Below, piece after piece: positions 47,128 through 56,980 of a DNA stretch of 64,000 nucleotides; position 1 is the stretch's first letter, and every line of letters starts with the position of its first letter. Origin of the DNA: Arthrobacter sp. NicSoilB8 (lineage in GTDB: Bacteria; Actinomycetota; Actinomycetes; Actinomycetales; Micrococcaceae); the NCBI RefSeq assembly GCF_019977355.1, contig NZ_AP024655.1:1302001-1366000 (forward strand). Direction: 5' to 3'. The translations under genes were made by a program, and so were the position numbers. The notes below the pieces were generated by a model. It saw nothing but the letters and a program-made list of their open reading frames with translations. It was not told the origin of the DNA and searched no databases.

Positions 47128-47376
47128 ATGCCCAAGCTCAGTCCCGAACTGTTGTCTGTCCTGCGATGCCCCGTCACCGGGTCCGGCCTGCTGCAGGAGG
47201 GCGAGGAGCTCGTCACCGTCACGGCGGACGAATCCGGGACCAAGCTGCGCTACCGGATCGAGGACGGCATCCCGCTGCTCCTGCCGCCGGAACTGTTGCC
47301 GGCCGCCACGGCGGCCCCCTCCGATCAACACGACGCCGGTCAGCCCAGTGCAGCCCCGCGCCACGCGGCGGAATAA
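47128..47376 (+). CDS. Trm112-like small protein
   Basis: 82 residues of the Trm112/UPF0434 family. The core [24 protein letters not shown] and [16 protein letters not shown] is intact, but only one of the usual zinc cysteines remains (C14). Trm112 proteins stabilise methyltransferases in eukaryotes and archaea. In bacteria the role is unclear, and a partner methyltransferase is not adjacent. The C-terminal 20 residues are disordered. ATG at 47128 with GGGAGCG upstream. A TAGGGT at 47055-47060 could be its promoter. Confidence 0.8.
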   Translation: MPKLSPELLSVLRCPVTGSGLLQEGEELVTVTADESGTKLRYRIEDGIPLLLPPELLPAATAAPSDQHDAGQPSAAPRHAAE

Positions 47377-47570
47377 CGCCAAACCGCGGCCCCGGGAGCA
47401 TCGACCCGCAACGGCCGCCCAGCAATCCTGCCAGGCACCCATCGGGGACGCCCCCGGCACCGAATGACTTTCGATCCAGAAACATCAGAAAAACACCAAT
47501 ACATACCAAGACATACCAAGAAACACCGGCTCCAGACACGCAGCGCCACCGGCCACAACAAAGGATTCAC
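47377..47570 (+). other. ahcY leader region
   Basis: 194 bp without a gene. The second half is AC-rich with a direct repeat ACATACCAAG (two copies near 47502-47521). ATGACTTTCGAT, identical to the first 12 bases of ahcY, occurs at 47464-47475. I looked for an S-adenosylhomocysteine riboswitch and could not match one. Confidence 0.4.
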
Positions 47571-49049
<1,479 letters not shown>

Positions 49050-49059
49050 GACCCCCCCC

Positions 49060-49095
49060 AAAGGGTCCCGGACGAAGGTCCGGGGCCCTTTGTTG
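49060..49095 (+). terminator. terminator after ahcY
   Basis: A 14-bp stem with one G-U pair (AAAGGGTCCCGGAC / GTCCGGGGCCCTTT, 49060-49073 / 49078-49091) and GAAG loop, then GTTG. Confidence 0.75.
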
Positions 49096-49182
49096 TGACC
49101 GATTTGGGGGCCCTTTTGTAACCGGATCGTGGTCCAATCGGCCAGGGCTTCCAAGGTAACTCCTTTATGCTGGCAGGATGAC

Positions 49183-50433
49183 GTGTGGAAACGCCCGGGT
49201 CCTGTGATGGCCCTGAAGACCTGGAGTACCGGCCGCAAAATTGCCTTGCTGGGGGTGGTCTGCGCCCTGGCAGCCGGCGGCGGAGCCTTCGCCGCGGCGG
49301 CTCCGGGGCTGGCCCAGTCCGGGATTTTCTCCGAGGCGGGATCGCCGGCACGGACGACGCCGGGGCTTGCCGTCCCGGTGGTTGCTCCCGCCGAACTTGC
49401 TGTCGCCCCCGCCGACGGCGCCAAGCAGGTCAACCCCGCGGCCCCGGTGTCGCTCAAGGTGACCAACGGGCGCATTGACCGGGTGGCCCTGACAAGCGAC
49501 GACGGGGACTCGGTCGACGGCACCCTCAGCGCCGACGGATCCGCCTGGACCTCGTCCGGGGACCTCAAATTCAACACCCGGTACAACTACACGTACTCCG
49601 TGCTGGACGGCGCCGGACGCCAAACCCACAGCACCCGTGCTTTCACCACCGTCTCCACGGCCAACGAGGCCGATGCCGCGATCTACCCGCTGGACGGGAT
49701 GAAGGTGGGTGTGGCCCAGCCGCTGCAGATCACCTTCAGCGAGCCGGTCCTGAACCGGGACGCGGTCGAAAAGGCCATCAAGATCACTTCCACTTCCGGC
49801 CAGAAGGGAGACTTCCGCTGGTTCAGCAAGAACACCGTCAGGTACCGGCCGGAAACCTTCTGGGCCGCCAACAGCACCATCACCATGGACATGAAGCTGT
49901 TCGGCGTCGAACTGGGCAACGGGCAGGTCGGCAACTTCAACAAGACGGTGACCATCCACATCGGGGACAAAAAGGTGGCGGTTGCCGACGCCCAGGCCCA
50001 TACCTTCTCGGTCAGCATCAATGACCAGCCGGCCGGGAAATGGACGGCGACCATGGGCGACACGCGGTTCCCTTCGGCCCGGGGCTTCCTGGTCTTCATG
50101 GAGAAGCACCGCGTGGAGCACATGGACGCCTCCACCATCGGGCTCAAACCGGGGGACCCGGCCTACTACGGCCAGCTTGACGTGAACTACGCCACGCGGC
50201 TGACGCCCAGCGGGGAGTTCATCCACCAGGCCACCGACTCGGCAATGCCCTACGTCGGCAAGGCGAACCTCTCCCACGGCTGCATCGGCCTGGGCCCGGA
50301 CGGCGCGCAGTGGGTCTTCGACAACATGACCACCGGCGACGTCGTCCAGGTGGTGAACACCGACGGGGACTATGCCAACTACGATGACGGATTCGGGGAC
50401 TGGAACATCCCGTGGGCGCAATACGCCAACTGA
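49183..50433 (+). CDS. L,D-transpeptidase with Ig-like domains
   Basis: 416-residue exported wall enzyme forming 3-3 peptidoglycan crosslinks or attaching proteins to the wall. One N-terminal membrane/signal helix (KIALLGVVCALAAGGGAFAAAA) is followed by two Ig-like domains (AVAPADGAKQVNPAAPVSLKV ... and AIYPLDGMKVGVAQPLQITFSEPV ..., about 70-270). The YkuD catalytic domain follows, with GEFIHQATDS and the nucleophile Cys in SHGCIGLG. The residue two after Cys is Gly where Asn or Arg is common. Start: GTG 49183 (AGGA upstream) or ATG 49207. Architecture equals mycobacterial LdtMt2. Confidence 0.9.
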   Translation: MWKRPGPVMALKTWSTGRKIALLGVVCALAAGGGAFAAAAPGLAQSGIFSEAGSPARTTPGLAVPVVAPAELAVAPADGAKQVNPAAPVSLKVTNGRIDRVALTSDDGDSVDGTLSADGSAWTSSGDLKFNTRYNYTYSVLDGAGRQTHSTRAFTTVSTANEADAAIYPLDGMKVGVAQPLQITFSEPVLNRDAVEKAIKITSTSGQKGDFRWFSKNTVRYRPETFWAANSTITMDMKLFGVELGNGQVGNFNKTVTIHIGDKKVAVADAQAHTFSVSINDQPAGKWTATMGDTRFPSARGFLVFMEKHRVEHMDASTIGLKPGDPAYYGQLDVNYATRLTPSGEFIHQATDSAMPYVGKANLSHGCIGLGPDGAQWVFDNMTTGDVVQVVNTDGDYANYDDGFGDWNIPWAQYAN

Positions 50434-50545
50434 CGGGGTGGCACCTCGCCGAGCCCAAACCTCTGACGGTAGGCTCGGAGCCAGATAAGTTGCGCAGCCG
50501 GGCGCAGGCCGGGCAGCGCAGAAGCCTACGGAAGCGAAGCTCCAC

Positions 50546-51868
50546 GTGACTGACACAAGTCCTACCCCTCCCGACCGGCCGGATCCTCACCTGGATCCGA
50601 GCGATGACACCGACGAGCCCGCCTTCGACTGGATGAAGCCGGCCTCCGCCGCCAAGCCCGCAGCAGCCACACCAGCTGCCGGAGCAGCAGCGACGCCGCC
50701 AGCCAGAAAGGAAGACGGCGCAGCGGCCATGCCCGCCGCCACGAAGGACGCCTCCACGGCAGCGGCCGGGGCGACTGGCGCAGCAGCGCCGTCGGCAGCG
50801 TCCGCACCCGGCCAGCCGGGGAGCCGGGCCGACCGCAAGGCGGCGGAGGCCGCCGTCGTCCGGCCGGACGCTGACTTGTTCGGGGCACCCGCTGATGCCG
50901 CCTCCGCGGAACCGCCGCAGACCTCGGCCCTCCAGATCCGTCCCGCACAGGAGGACGTTGAACGCCGGAATGCCGAACGGGAACGGGCGGCGAAGGCCAA
51001 GCCCGTTCTTCCGCGGGTGATGCAGGTGCTGCTTGCCGTGTTCTATCCGGTCATCCTGCTGGTGCTGGCCGTCCGCGCCGTGACCAGCCCCCTGTTCCTC
51101 TGGGTGGAATACAACCGTCCGGGCTTCCCGGGCGACGGCTACGGCTTCAGCACCGATGACCGCATGACCTACGGCTCCTACGCGGTGGACTACCTCAGCA
51201 ACTGGTCGGGTCCGCGCTACCTCGGCGATCTTGTGGACCAAAGCGGGGACCGGCTGTTCAAGGACGGCGAAGTCAGCCACATGGCCGACGTCAAGGCCGT
51301 CATCCTGTCCACGTTCGGCGCCGGCACCCTCCTGATCCTGCTGGGTCTGGTTGCCGTGATCTACCTGAAGCGGCGCCACAACGGCGGAGTCCGCCGCGGC
51401 CTGTTCGCCGGCTCAATCGTCACGCTCGCGATCATCATCGGCCTCGGAACCCTGGCCGTGCTCGGCTGGGAGCAGTTCTTCACCGAGTTCCACCGCATAT
51501 TCTTCGCCAACGGGACCTGGACCTTTTCGCTCCAGGACACCCTGATCCGGCTGTTCCCGGGCCAGTTCTGGATGGACGCCGGAATCGTCATCGGCGGCCT
51601 CGTCCTGCTTGCGTCCATTGTCACGCTCATCCTGACCTGGCCTACGCGCCGGCGCCGCGGCCTGGGCCGGAAAGCGTCCGACGCCTCACAGCCGAACGGC
51701 ACAGCCACAGAGACGGGCGCAGAGGCGGACCCGGCTGGTACCGGGACTGGCGCCAAGACCAATGCCGCGGCGAATGCCGCGGCTGCGGATGCGCCGGGCG
51801 CCGCCGGGACGACCGGCAGCGCCGGCACCGGTGCCGAGGGCACGGTGCGCACCCGCAACACCGTCTGA
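50546..51868 (+). CDS. TIGR01906 family integral membrane protein
   Basis: 440 residues. A long disordered Ala/Pro-rich N-terminus (~150) is followed by four membrane helices (VMQVLLAVFYPVILLVLAVRAV, ILSTFGAGTLLILLGLVAVIYL, IVTLALIIGLGTLAVLGW region, and DAGIVIGGLVLLASIVTLILT). A conserved loop (RPGFPGDGYGFSTDDRMTYGSYAVDYL ... LFKDGEVSHMADVK) sits after the first helix, diagnostic of TIGR01906. The C-terminal ~75 residues are again disordered. GTG start behind GGAAGCGAAG. Function unknown in all members I know of. A terminator follows. Confidence 0.85.
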   Translation: MTDTSPTPPDRPDPHLDPSDDTDEPAFDWMKPASAAKPAAATPAAGAAATPPARKEDGAAAMPAATKDASTAAAGATGAAAPSAASAPGQPGSRADRKAAEAAVVRPDADLFGAPADAASAEPPQTSALQIRPAQEDVERRNAERERAAKAKPVLPRVMQVLLAVFYPVILLVLAVRAVTSPLFLWVEYNRPGFPGDGYGFSTDDRMTYGSYAVDYLSNWSGPRYLGDLVDQSGDRLFKDGEVSHMADVKAVILSTFGAGTLLILLGLVAVIYLKRRHNGGVRRGLFAGSIVTLAIIIGLGTLAVLGWEQFFTEFHRIFFANGTWTFSLQDTLIRLFPGQFWMDAGIVIGGLVLLASIVTLILTWPTRRRRGLGRKASDASQPNGTATETGAEADPAGTGTGAKTNAAANAAAADAPGAAGTTGSAGTGAEGTVRTRNTV

Positions 51869-51873
51869 ACAAG

Positions 51874-51905
51874 GAAGCGGCCGGCACCTTCGTGCCGGCC
51901 GCTTC
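51874..51905 (+). terminator. terminator after TIGR01906 gene
   Basis: A perfect 14-bp stem (GAAGCGGCCGGCAC, 51874-51887, complement 51892-51905) with a stable CTTC loop. The following ~100 bp is a degenerate GC/TTCC-rich repeat up to the next gene's stop. Confidence 0.75.
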
Positions 51906-52018
51906 GCTGTTCCCGTTGGGCTTCGCTGTGCCCGTTGCTCTGAGCCAGTTGCGCTGTTCCCTTTGTTCCGCTGCGCCCGTTGTTCCGCTATGGCCTGTGC
52001 CGGCAGTTTTCGGCCGGC

Positions 52019-53848
52019 TCAGCCGTAGAGGGCGTTGATGTGCTCCTCGTAGTCCCGCACGACGGCGGCCCGCTTGAGCTTGAGCGAGGGTGTCAGGTGC
52101 CCTGATTCCACGCTGAAGTCGGCGTCCAGGATGACGAAGCTGCGGATGGATTCAGCGTTGGAAACCAAGAGGTTCGCCTCATCCACGGCGCCCTGGATGG
52201 AAGCCCGGACCGTCCCGTCCGCGGCGGCTTCGGCCGGGCTCAGGTGGGGCATTTTCCGGGCCGCGCACCAGTCGTGGAGTGCATCGGCGTCCAGGTTGAT
52301 CAGTGCCGAGACAAACGGCCGGCCGTCCCCGATTACCACGGCCTGGCCGACCAGCTGGTGCTCGCGGATCTTCTCCTCGAGCGGGCCCGGGGCGACGTTC
52401 TTGCCGCCGGCGGTGACCAGCAGGTCCTTCTTCCGCCCCGTGATGGTCAGGAAGCCGTCCTCGTCGAGGGAGCCGAGGTCCCCGGTCCGGAAGAAGCCGT
52501 CCACGAACGCCTCCGCGTTCGCGGCCTCATTGGCGTGGTAGCCCTTGAAGACGCCGATGCCCCGGACCAGGATCTCGCCGTCGTCCGCCACCCGGATGGT
52601 GGTTCCCGGCACGGGAATGCCGACTGTCCCCACCTTGGTCCGTGCCGGAGTGTTGGCCGTACACGGCGCCGTGGATTCCGTGAGGCCGTAGCCCTCCAGG
52701 ACGGGGATGCCGGCGCCGCGGAAGAAGTGGGCGTCGTTGGAGCTCAGCGGGCTTGCACCGGAGACCGTGTACTGCAGCCGGCCGCCGAAGGCCTGCCGCA
52801 GCTTGGGGTAGAACAGCCGGTCGAAGAGCCGGTGCCGGGCCCGCAGGAGCAGTCCGGGGCCCCTGCCGTTGCCCCGGGAGGCGGCGTCAAGAGCTTTGGA
52901 GTAGCCGATCGCTGTGTCCGCGGCGGCCGTGAAGACGCGTTCTTTGCCGGCGGCGGCAGCCTTGTGGGCTGCTCCGGCGTAGACCTTTTCGAAGATCCGG
53001 GGGACCACCAGCAGGAAGGTCGGCTTGAAGCTCGCCAGGTCCGCCAGGAGTTCCTTGGCGCTTGCGGTGTGGCCGAGGGTTGCCCCGGAGCTCAGGCAGA
53101 TCACCTGCACCGCCCGGGACAGGACGTGCGCCAGGGGAAGGAACATCAACGTCCGGGAGCGCGGCTGCATGAGGATCTCGGGCAGGAAGAGCACGATGTT
53201 CTTGGCGACGAGGGCGAAGTTCGCGTGCGTGATCTCGCAGCCCTTGGGCTTTCCGGTGGTGCCCGAGGTGTACACGAGGGACGCCACGTCCGCGAGGGAC
53301 GCGGTGGTCCGGTGGCGTTCGAGTTCGGCGTCCGTCACCCCCGTGCCGGCGGCGGCCAGGCTCGCCAGGTTCGGTGCGGCGCCGCCGTGCTCCATCCGGA
53401 CCACGGCGACAAGCCGGTCGCGGAGGACGGCGGAGGAATCCAGGACGCCCTGGACGAGGGCAGCCTTGGCGTGGTCCTCGACGAACACGCGCAGGGCGCC
53501 CGAGTCGTGGAGGATCCACTCGACCTGGCTGGCGGAGGACGTCTCGTAGATCGGCACCGTGACGCCGCCGGCGAACCAGATGGCAAAATCCACCACTGTC
53601 CACTCATACCGGGTCGCGGACATGACAGCGACCGTGTCGCCCGGGGTCAGCCCGCCGGCAATCAGGCCTTTGGCCAGGGCGGTGACCTGTTCCAGGAACT
53701 GCTGGACGGAGACATCGGTCCAGCCGCCGGGGCCCTTGCGGGAGTAGAGGGCGTGCACGGGGTCCTTCGCGTGCTGCTCCAGGAGCAGGTCGGTCACGTT
53801 GCTCTCCGGGTCCAGCTCCACGAGCAGTCCGGTGCTTGCTTCTCTCAC
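52019..53848 (-). CDS. long-chain-fatty-acid--CoA ligase (AMP-forming)
   Basis: 609-residue ANL-family enzyme activating fatty acids to acyl-CoA through an acyl-AMP. The adenylation P-loop is YTSGTTGKPKG. The A5-type GYGLTES, the hinge region FRTGDLGSLDEDGFLTITGRKKD and a late Lys (SLKLKR) are present. Its ~600-residue length and the E/D-rich N-terminus fit the FACS (FadD15-like) group. The GTG at 53848 is set by TGGAGA 9 nt upstream; the longer reading has no site. It lies 59 bp downstream of pmt on the same strand; a shared transcript is likely. Confidence 0.92.
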   Translation of the reverse strand: MREASTGLLVELDPESNVTDLLLEQHAKDPVHALYSRKGPGGWTDVSVQQFLEQVTALAKGLIAGGLTPGDTVAVMSATRYEWTVVDFAIWFAGGVTVPIYETSSASQVEWILHDSGALRVFVEDHAKAALVQGVLDSSAVLRDRLVAVVRMEHGGAAPNLASLAAAGTGVTDAELERHRTTASLADVASLVYTSGTTGKPKGCEITHANFALVAKNIVLFLPEILMQPRSRTLMFLPLAHVLSRAVQVICLSSGATLGHTASAKELLADLASFKPTFLLVVPRIFEKVYAGAAHKAAAAGKERVFTAAADTAIGYSKALDAASRGNGRGPGLLLRARHRLFDRLFYPKLRQAFGGRLQYTVSGASPLSSNDAHFFRGAGIPVLEGYGLTESTAPCTANTPARTKVGTVGIPVPGTTIRVADDGEILVRGIGVFKGYHANEAANAEAFVDGFFRTGDLGSLDEDGFLTITGRKKDLLVTAGGKNVAPGPLEEKIREHQLVGQAVVIGDGRPFVSALINLDADALHDWCAARKMPHLSPAEAAADGTVRASIQGAVDEANLLVSNAESIRSFVILDADFSVESGHLTPSLKLKRAAVVRDYEEHINALYG

Positions 53849-53907
53849 AGCAGAGTCTCCATTCCTGGTCCGCCCGGAGTTCGGCGGACTGTCCCTGCAA
53901 TCCTGCC

Positions 53908-55659
53908 TTAGATCCAGGAAGGCATCCACATCCGGAGGCGCCATTCCTGGTAGGGGATCACCTCGGCGGTCCACACCGGGTAGAAGAACGCGGACAGCAG
54001 CACGGCCGCCACGACAAACAGCACCACAATGTAGAACCCGGACCGCCGGCGCCAGAGGGGGTCGCTGCGCTGGCCCAGGACAAGGCCCAGGCAGTAGACC
54101 AGCGCCAGCACCAGGAAGGGTTCAAAGGACACGGCGTAGAAGAAGAACGTGGTGCGTTCCGGATACATGAACCAGGGGAGGTAGCCGGCGGCCACCCCTG
54201 CCAGGACCGCTCCGGCGCGCCAGTCCCGGCGCCCCGCCCACCAGAACAGCAGGATGCCCAGGCAGACGGCCGCGCTCCACCAGATCAGCGGGTTGCCGAC
54301 CGAGAGGATGGCGGTGGTGCAGTTGCTGAGATCGCAGCCCGGGGTGCCCTGCTTGGGGGATTCGTAGAAGAAGGACGTCGGCCGGCCCATGACCAGCCAG
54401 CTCCAGGCGCTGGCCTCGTAGGGGTGGTCGGAGCTCAGTCCCTGATGGAACTTGTACGCCTCAAGGTGGTAGTGCGCCAGGGACCGGACGGCATCCGGCA
54501 GCCAGCCCCACTCGGCGGAGGGGTTGGTCTCGGCCCAGTGCCGGAAGTAGGCGTCCGTGGACCGGAACCAGCCGGTCCACGTGGCGCCGTAGACCGCGGC
54601 GGCCACCGGAACGATGCTCAGGAAAGCCGGGATGCCGTCCTTGAGGATGCCGCCGCTGATCCAGGCATGCACGCCGGCAATGCGACGGGCGCTGAGGTCC
54701 CAGAACACGCTCAGCAGGCCGAAGCCGGCCAGGAAGAACAGGCCGGACCATTTCGTGCCGACCGCCAGGCCCAGGCAGACGCCCGCGGCGAGGCGCCACC
54801 AGCGGATGCCGAGCCAGGGCCCGGTGGTGAGCTGGAGCGCCGAGGGGCGGCCCGCGGGGGAAGCTGCGGCCTGCCTGCCGAGCCGGGCCGCCAGCCGCCG
54901 CCGGCCGTCGTCGCGGTCCATCAGCAGGGCGCCGAAGGCGGCCAGGATCCAGAACATCAGGAAGATGTCCAGCAGCGAGGTCCGGGACATGACGAGGTGG
55001 TGGCCGTCCACGGCGAGCAGGACGCCGGCTACCGCCCCCAGAGTCAGCGAGCGGAAGAGCTTTTGCGCGATCAGTGCCAGCAGGAAGACGGACAGGGTCC
55101 CCGTCAGCGCGGCACCGAACCGCCAGCCGAACGGATTGTCCGCGCCGAACAGCCACATGCCCGCGGCAATCATCCATTTGCCGACCGGCGGGTGCACCAC
55201 GTATTCCGGCGTGTTCAGGAGCACTCCGGGGTTGCCGGCGATGAAGGAGTCGTTGGCCCGGTCGGGCCAGCTGCGCTCGTAGCCGCTGACCAGGAACGAA
55301 TACGCGTCTTTCACGTAATAGGTCTCGTCGAAGACCAGGTTTCGCGGGGTGTCCAGCCGGACGAACCGCAGGACTCCGCCCAGTGCCGCGGTGAGGGCGG
55401 GAATGAGCCAGTACCAGAGCCGCAGCGACGCCGGGTAGTCCCGCCAGCTCTGCAGGCTCCCGATCAGGCGTTCCCTGAGGGCTTCGGCGGTGTTGGCCTC
55501 GGCGGGGCGGCCGATCCAGCGGTGCCCCTCAAGATTGCGGCCGGTACCGGACCGGCCCTGGCTGCCGGCTCTGCCGTGCGCGCCGCTCGGGCCTGACGTC
55601 GGCGATGCTGCGGGTCCTGCCTCGGGCGTCCGCGTGGGGGTCTGGGTCACGTTGCCCAT
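53908..55659 (-). CDS. pmt: dolichyl/polyprenyl-phosphate-mannose--protein mannosyltransferase
   Basis: 583-residue GT39 membrane enzyme that O-mannosylates secreted proteins using polyprenyl-phosphomannose. The catalytic Asp-Glu pair is in the first external loop, FDETYYVKDAYS; a His-Pro motif follows in YVVHPPVGKWMIAAGMW. About 11 helices and a C-terminal conserved WMPSWI end are present. The N-terminal 60 residues are disordered and Gly/Pro-rich. Start ATG 55659 follows AAAGG. It is divergent from rsmI, an arrangement common in actinobacteria (Rv1002c/Rv1003 as I recall). ManA upstream in the window supplies the mannose branch. Confidence 0.93.
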   Translation of the reverse strand: MGNVTQTPTRTPEAGPAASPTSGPSGAHGRAGSQGRSGTGRNLEGHRWIGRPAEANTAEALRERLIGSLQSWRDYPASLRLWYWLIPALTAALGGVLRFVRLDTPRNLVFDETYYVKDAYSFLVSGYERSWPDRANDSFIAGNPGVLLNTPEYVVHPPVGKWMIAAGMWLFGADNPFGWRFGAALTGTLSVFLLALIAQKLFRSLTLGAVAGVLLAVDGHHLVMSRTSLLDIFLMFWILAAFGALLMDRDDGRRRLAARLGRQAAASPAGRPSALQLTTGPWLGIRWWRLAAGVCLGLAVGTKWSGLFFLAGFGLLSVFWDLSARRIAGVHAWISGGILKDGIPAFLSIVPVAAAVYGATWTGWFRSTDAYFRHWAETNPSAEWGWLPDAVRSLAHYHLEAYKFHQGLSSDHPYEASAWSWLVMGRPTSFFYESPKQGTPGCDLSNCTTAILSVGNPLIWWSAAVCLGILLFWWAGRRDWRAGAVLAGVAAGYLPWFMYPERTTFFFYAVSFEPFLVLALVYCLGLVLGQRSDPLWRRRSGFYIVVLFVVAAVLLSAFFYPVWTAEVIPYQEWRLRMWMPSWI

Positions 55660-55704
55660 GCTACCTTTCGCGGCTGTGCTCGGCGGGCCGCGCCCCGGCG
55701 GCAG

Positions 55705-55710
55705 TAGGCT
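55705..55710 (+). promoter_or_regulatory. -10 element of rsmI
   Basis: TAGGCT, exactly 6 nt before the GTG at 55717; no ribosome site is present. Confidence 0.5.
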
Positions 55711-55716
55711 GGTCCT

Positions 55717-56712
55717 GTGGACCACGAACCCAGCACTTCCCCCGAACTTCCCCTGACCGACAACGCGCCCGACGGCGATCCCGCCGCCCAGGCTGCCGAT
55801 GAAGCAAACGATGTGGACACGGGGGCCGGACAGGGTGCGCCGGCCGCCGCAGGTTCCGCCGCTGTTTCCGCCGTTGGCGGCCCCGGAAGAATCGTGCTCG
55901 CGGCAACGCCGATCGGGAACGCCGGCGATGCCTCCGCCCGTCTCGTGGAATTGCTGACGACGGCGGACATCGTCGCCGCCGAGGACACCCGGAGGCTGCA
56001 CCGCCTCGTGCAGAACCTCGGGATCACCGTGGCCGGCCGGATCATCAGCTACCACGAGCACAATGAGGCAGCCAAGACCGCTGACCTGCTCGACCAGGTC
56101 AGGTCCGGCAAGACCCTGGTCATGGTGACCGACGCCGGCATGCCGTCCGTATCGGACCCGGGGTTCCGCCTGGTGGAGGGCGCCGTCGCGGCCGGCCTCA
56201 CCGTCACCGCGGCGCCCGGACCCTCCGCCGTGCTGACCGCTTTGGCCCTGTCGGGGCTCCCGACCGACCGCTTTTGCTTCGAAGGATTCCTGCCCCGCAA
56301 GGCCGGCGAACGCTCCTCGCGGCTGGCGGACCTCGACGCCGAGCGCCGCACCATGGTGTTCTTCGAGGCGCCGCACCGCCTGGAACCGATGCTCCGGGCC
56401 TTGCACGAACGCTTCGGTGCCGACCGCCGGGCCGCCGTGTGCCGTGAACTTACGAAGACCTACGAAGAGGTCATCCGCGGCACCCTGCGCGACCTGCTCG
56501 AATGGGCCGAGACCAATGAGGTGCGCGGCGAAATCGCCGTGGTGGTGGGCGGCGCCCCCGAACGCGAGCCCGGCCGCCCGGAGGACCACGTCGCTGCCGT
56601 CAACGGGCTGATAGCCCAGGGCATCCGGTTGAAGGAGGCCGTCGCCGCGGTGGCCGACGACGCGAAGGTCAGCAAGCGCGAACTCTATTCAGCGGTGCTT
56701 GCCGCGCGCTGA
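55717..56712 (+). CDS. rsmI: 16S rRNA (cytidine(1402)-2'-O)-methyltransferase
   Basis: 331-residue SAM-dependent enzyme of the tetrapyrrole-methylase fold that 2'-O-methylates C1402 in the ribosomal P site. Motifs run in order: LAATPIGNAGDAS, AEDTRRLHRL, VTDAGMPSVSDPG, APGPSAVLTALALSGLP and CFEGFLPRK. The first ~55 residues are an acidic/Ala-rich disordered extension absent from E. coli RsmI. The GTG at 55717 is supported by the TAGGCT 6 nt upstream, which makes the extension real rather than a mis-called start. Confidence 0.93.
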   Translation: MDHEPSTSPELPLTDNAPDGDPAAQAADEANDVDTGAGQGAPAAAGSAAVSAVGGPGRIVLAATPIGNAGDASARLVELLTTADIVAAEDTRRLHRLVQNLGITVAGRIISYHEHNEAAKTADLLDQVRSGKTLVMVTDAGMPSVSDPGFRLVEGAVAAGLTVTAAPGPSAVLTALALSGLPTDRFCFEGFLPRKAGERSSRLADLDAERRTMVFFEAPHRLEPMLRALHERFGADRRAAVCRELTKTYEEVIRGTLRDLLEWAETNEVRGEIAVVVGGAPEREPGRPEDHVAAVNGLIAQGIRLKEAVAAVADDAKVSKRELYSAVLAAR

Positions 56713-56727
56713 TCCAGGCGGCGGGTT

Positions 56728-56764
56728 CCCGGCTTCGGCCCGCCGCTGACGGCCCGAAGCCGGG
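56728..56764 (+). terminator. hairpin after rsmI
   Basis: An 11-bp perfect stem (CCCGGCTTCGG / CCGAAGCCGGG, 56728-56738 / 56754-56764) with a 15-nt loop; no T-run. Confidence 0.45.
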
Positions 56765-56776
56765 GCCGCCATGTGT

Positions 56777-56790
56777 TGTGCAGCTGCACA
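56777..56790. promoter_or_regulatory. perfect 14-bp palindrome upstream of the SSADH gene
   Basis: TGTGCAGCTGCACA is fully self-complementary. It lies about 190 bp before the dehydrogenase start and just past the rsmI hairpin. An operator is plausible; the regulator is unknown. Confidence 0.4.
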
Positions 56791-56980
56791 GCGTAGTCAG
56801 GATCGGGTAGTGCGCGCATGCATAGACTTGCCTGTCGGCACGGCAGTACCGTGGCAGTAATCCAGACGTCCGGTCCTGCGGGAACGAGCGCCTAAAGCCG
56901 GCACACAGTGCCGACAAACTAGTATCAAAAACCAGCCCCAGCCGACTGGGGCCAACCGAATTGCTGACGAGGGAGTCGTT

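Noticed and set aside
47377..47570. S-adenosylhomocysteine riboswitch upstream of ahcY
   Set aside because: The gene is a known target in other bacteria, but I cannot find the conserved core or paired elements here.
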